From contig NZ_VEWM01000028.1 in assembly GCF_020662265.1 (NCBI RefSeq), positions 1 through 61,763 on the forward strand: 61,763 nt of DNA, read 5' to 3'. Below, piece by piece: positions 59,117 to 61,763 of this stretch (within the stretch, counting starts at the first letter, position 1; every line of letters begins with the position of its first letter). The notes beneath the pieces were generated by a model. The model saw only the letters and a list, made by a program, of their open reading frames with translations. It ran no database searches and was not told where the DNA came from. The translations under genes and the position numbers were made by a program. The DNA is from Psychrobacter sp. I-STPA6b (lineage in GTDB: Bacteria; Pseudomonadota; Gammaproteobacteria; Pseudomonadales; Moraxellaceae).

Positions 59117-60556
59117 GTGAAGGAACATAATCCACATCATTTAGATATCAACAATACCCAATCCAGACTTTATAATGAAGACTTAGCACCACTTAAAGAG
59201 AATGAGCGTAGTTGGGGCTGGTTTGAGATTTTTAACGTTTGGTCAAATGACATTCAAAGTTTATTTGGTTATACCCTAGCCGCTTCATTATTCTTAACCT
59301 ATGGGTTAAGTGGTTGGTGGGTAATGCTTGCCATCATTGTTGCAGGCTTTGTGGTGATGCTGATGGTTAACCTAACTGGACGACCCAGTGTCAAATATGG
59401 CATTCCTTTTCCTGTATTGATTCGTGCCAGTTTGGGAGTGAATGGGGCAAATCTGCCTGCGGTATTACGGGCAATTATTGGTATTTTTTGGTATGGGGTA
59501 CAGACCTATTTTGCCTCAACCGCTGTGACTATTTTGCTAAACATTATCTTTGGTGAGGTAGAAGGCAGCTTTTTGGGGCTAACTACGACCGCATGGATTG
59601 CCTTTATTATGGTTTGGCTGTTTCAGTTAATATTATTTTGGTTTGGTATCGAACCCATCAAGCGTTTTTTAAACTGGGCAGGACCTTTAGTTTATGTTGT
59701 TATGATTGTATTGATGGGTATGATTTGGTATCAAGCAGGGGACGCATTATTACCTGCCATTGACAGCATATTTTCAGCAGATAATAATTATGATGGCAGC
59801 CCCTTATTGGCCTTTACTGCGATTGTCGGCACGATGGTGGCATACTTTGCGGCGGTAGTGATTAACTTTGGTGATTTTTCGCGCTTTTTACGCAGTGAAC
59901 GAGACATGAAACTGGGTAATTTAGTGGGCTTGCCCATTAATATGGCATTTTTCTCATTTATTGCTTTGATAATTACCGCAGGCACATTGGTGCTATTTAA
60001 TGAAGCGATGACCAACCCATCAGATATTGTTGACCGTGTGGACGCACTGCCATTAACCATTGTCGCTGCCCTCACCTTTTTTGCCGCAACGGTAGGCATT
60101 AATATGGTTGCTAACTTTATTCCACCTGCGTATGATTTGGCAAACTTATTTCCCAAGCATATCAGCTTTCGTAAAGGCGGTGTTATTACTGCTGTGATTG
60201 CCTTTTTTGTAGGGGCATTGTGGCTCTCTTTTATCAGTCAAATTGGTATCGTTGGCTTTGTCAATGCCGTTGGTGCAGTGATTGCCCCATTCTTTGGGAT
60301 TTTGGTCGCTGACTACTATTTGATTAAAAAACAACAACTTGATGTTAATGAATTATTTAATGACAGCCCAACTGGTGCCTATTATTATCATAAAGGCTGG
60401 AACATTAAAGCAGTCATTGCCTTTGTTTTAGGTGGTATCTTTTCTATTGCCACTGTATTAGTTCCTGCCTTATCGCAATGGGAAGGCTATGGATTTTTAT
60501 TAGGGGCAATACTGGGCGGTTTCTTTTATTGGATACTAATGAAAAAACAATCATAA
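59117..60556 (+). CDS. NCS1-family nucleobase/allantoin:cation symporter
   Basis: This 479-aa inner-membrane protein has 12 hydrophobic segments and NCS1 hallmarks: WGWFEIFNVWSNDIQSLFGYTLAASLFL, GRPSVKYGIPFPVLIRASLGVNGANLPAVLRAIIGIFWYGVQTY and NFGDFSRF. The start is a GTG with GGAG 8 bases upstream. Its place between puuD and puuE suggests transport of allantoin, urate or another purine, but NCS1 members also carry cytosine, uracil and hydantoins, so the substrate is open. Confidence 0.88.
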   Translation: MKEHNPHHLDINNTQSRLYNEDLAPLKENERSWGWFEIFNVWSNDIQSLFGYTLAASLFLTYGLSGWWVMLAIIVAGFVVMLMVNLTGRPSVKYGIPFPVLIRASLGVNGANLPAVLRAIIGIFWYGVQTYFASTAVTILLNIIFGEVEGSFLGLTTTAWIAFIMVWLFQLILFWFGIEPIKRFLNWAGPLVYVVMIVLMGMIWYQAGDALLPAIDSIFSADNNYDGSPLLAFTAIVGTMVAYFAAVVINFGDFSRFLRSERDMKLGNLVGLPINMAFFSFIALIITAGTLVLFNEAMTNPSDIVDRVDALPLTIVAALTFFAATVGINMVANFIPPAYDLANLFPKHISFRKGGVITAVIAFFVGALWLSFISQIGIVGFVNAVGAVIAPFFGILVADYYLIKKQQLDVNELFNDSPTGAYYYHKGWNIKAVIAFVLGGIFSIATVLVPALSQWEGYGFLLGAILGGFFYWILMKKQS

Positions 60557-60605
60557 GGGTTTGTAAGATTAATAAATAACACAAACCCAAAACTTGGAGT
60601 ATAAA

Positions 60606-61622
60606 ATGAGCAATACCTCTCAATCTCAACAATCGACACAGGTCAACGATATTTTTGACCATGCCCGCTATCCTCGTGATATGAAAGGCTATGCTGGCAA
60701 TCCACCCAAAGCCAACTGGAAAGGTGGGGCAAAAATCGCTGTCCAGTTTGTGCTAAACATCGAAGAAGGGGCAGAAAACAGCGTCATTCATGGTGATGGT
60801 CAGTCAGAACGCTTTTTATCGGATATTCTTGGCACACCAGAGTTTAACAACCGTCACCAATCCATCGAATCGGCATTTGAATATGGCAGCCGAGTTGGTG
60901 TTTGGCGGATACTCGATGTATTTAAAGAATACGGCTTACCCCTAACCACCTTTACCTGTGCTGCAGCTGCCGAGAAATCACCGCACATCATTGAGCGAGT
61001 GCTAGAAGATGGGCATGAAATCGCCAGTCATGGCTTGCGATGGATAACGTATCAATATATGTATCGGGAAACCGAGCGTCAGCATATCGAACAAGCAACA
61101 CAAATCTTTAAAGACATGCTAGGTTGGCAACCTGTCGGCTGGTACACAGGACGTGACAGCCCCAACACTCGTGAGCTGGTGGTTGAGCAAGGTGGCTACA
61201 CATATGACAGCGACTCGTATGCCGATGAACTGCCTTATTGGGTCAACGTCAAAACCACACAAAAAACAAGCGAAGGTGAGCTTATCGTCCGCAAACCACA
61301 TTTGGTTATCCCCTACTCGCTAGAAACCAATGACATGCGCTTTGCCTCAAGCCCTGGCTATACCAATGCCGAACCTTTTTACCAATATCTCAAAGACAGC
61401 TTTGATACCCTATATGAAGAAGGCGAACACACACCTAAAATGCTGTCTATCGGCTTGCATTGCCGTATGATTGGGCGGGCAGGACGCATTATCGCCCTGA
61501 AAAAATTCTTGCAATACATCACCAGTAAACCTGACGTTTGGGTGTGTCGTCGTGATGAGATTGCTAAGCATTGGTATGAAAACCACCCTGCCACTGCGGA
61601 CAATACCGTAGATTGGTTGTAA
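60606..61622 (+). CDS. puuE: Allantoinase PuuE (polysaccharide-deacetylase fold)
   Basis: PuuE hydrolyses allantoin to allantoate without a binuclear metal centre, unlike classical AllB allantoinase. The 338-aa protein shows YPRDMKGYAGNPP, VLNIEEGAENSVIHGD, FEYGSRVGVWRILDVF, EDGHEIASHGLRWI and GWYTGRDSPNTRELV, diagnostic for PuuE. I chose the ATG at 60606, with GGAG 7 bases upstream; an in-frame TTG at 60594 covers that site and is unlikely. It completes the urate-to-allantoate route. Later steps (allantoate and ureidoglycolate breakdown) are not in the window. Confidence 0.93.
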   Translation: MSNTSQSQQSTQVNDIFDHARYPRDMKGYAGNPPKANWKGGAKIAVQFVLNIEEGAENSVIHGDGQSERFLSDILGTPEFNNRHQSIESAFEYGSRVGVWRILDVFKEYGLPLTTFTCAAAAEKSPHIIERVLEDGHEIASHGLRWITYQYMYRETERQHIEQATQIFKDMLGWQPVGWYTGRDSPNTRELVVEQGGYTYDSDSYADELPYWVNVKTTQKTSEGELIVRKPHLVIPYSLETNDMRFASSPGYTNAEPFYQYLKDSFDTLYEEGEHTPKMLSIGLHCRMIGRAGRIIALKKFLQYITSKPDVWVCRRDEIAKHWYENHPATADNTVDWL

Positions 61623-61711
61623 TCTCTATAACTTATTCTTAGCTGTTTTTAATGTGCTAAAAACTAATGCACTGAAAACTATAACCCCTTCCCTATTTTT
61701 TCCTCAAAGGT

Positions 61712-61758
61712 AAAAGGAATGATTCCCCCTCCCACTGGGAGGGGGCTAGGGGGAGGGT
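61712..61758 (+). repeat. G/C-rich dispersed intergenic repeat, copy 2
   Basis: AAAGGAATGATTCCCCCTCC continues with CACTGGGAGGGGGCTAGGGGGAGGG and closely matches the copy at 17523. The palindrome arms (CCCTCCC/GGGAGGG) are kept while the loop differs (ACT against GTT). It follows the puuE stop by ~90 bp, after a stretch with no recognisable gene. Confidence 0.7.
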
Positions 61759-61763
61759 AAAAG

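Noticed and set aside
60594..60605. TTG start at 60594 for puuE
   Set aside because: It overlaps the Shine-Dalgarno of the ATG at 60606.
1..61763. CRISPR array, tRNA or rRNA genes, prophage
   Set aside because: No regularly spaced repeats, no cloverleaf or rRNA sequence and no phage structural genes were seen by eye on either strand.

Overview
The window is AT-rich bacterial chromosome whose protein families, gene pairings and Gln/Asn-rich style point to Moraxellaceae (Psychrobacter/Moraxella group). This assignment comes from recognising protein families, not from a marker gene.

Layout: (1) 1-10766, minus strand: the edge of an IS3-family element, then two exported proteins. One is a 1166-aa transglutaminase-like protein with a divergent, toxin-like C-terminal tip. 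The other is a 2357-aa multidomain surface protein. (2) 11386-13378: biotin genes bioA and bioD. (3) 13426-29595: the most interesting part. A minus-strand structured RNA has the anatomy of a retron msr-msd: paired a1/a2 ends, an AGC branch-site context, two short hairpins, a very long msd-like hairpin, its own promoter and its own terminator. Diverging from it is a four-gene plus-strand operon: a HEAT/ARM protein with an internal BRCT domain, a 2708-aa WD40 plus HEAT/ARM protein, a SWIM zinc-finger protein and a retron-type reverse transcriptase (NAxxH, YADD, VTG). A retron class with ARM and WHSWIM accessory proteins exists in published classifications (type XIII from memory, unchecked). The antiparallel RNA lies about 14.4 kb from its RT. 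(4) 29624-31071: two small unassigned proteins, one perhaps SUKH-like. (5) 31289-33445: ornithine decarboxylase speC. (6) 33629-34267: a RutR-like TetR regulator.

(7) 34459-56237: a complete iron-acquisition locus. It has a siderophore-interacting reductase, a FhuCDB-type ABC importer, and then a hydroxamate-citrate siderophore pathway: diaminobutyrate aminotransferase, diaminobutyrate decarboxylase, N-monooxygenase, N-acetyltransferase, three IucA/IucC-type (NIS) synthetases and an MFS exporter. A TonB-dependent receptor ends the locus. Fur-box-like sequences precede the reductase, the biosynthetic operon and the receptor. The enzyme set predicts a schizokinen/rhizobactin-like product built on 1,3-diaminopropane. 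The third NIS synthetase is fused to an RraA-like domain.

(8) 56411-61622: urate-to-allantoate catabolism with uraD, uraH, puuD, an NCS1 permease and puuE. A near-perfect RutR-type operator (TTGACCA-N2-TGGTCA) lies in front. A G/C-rich intergenic repeat occurs at about 17523 and again at the right edge of the window.
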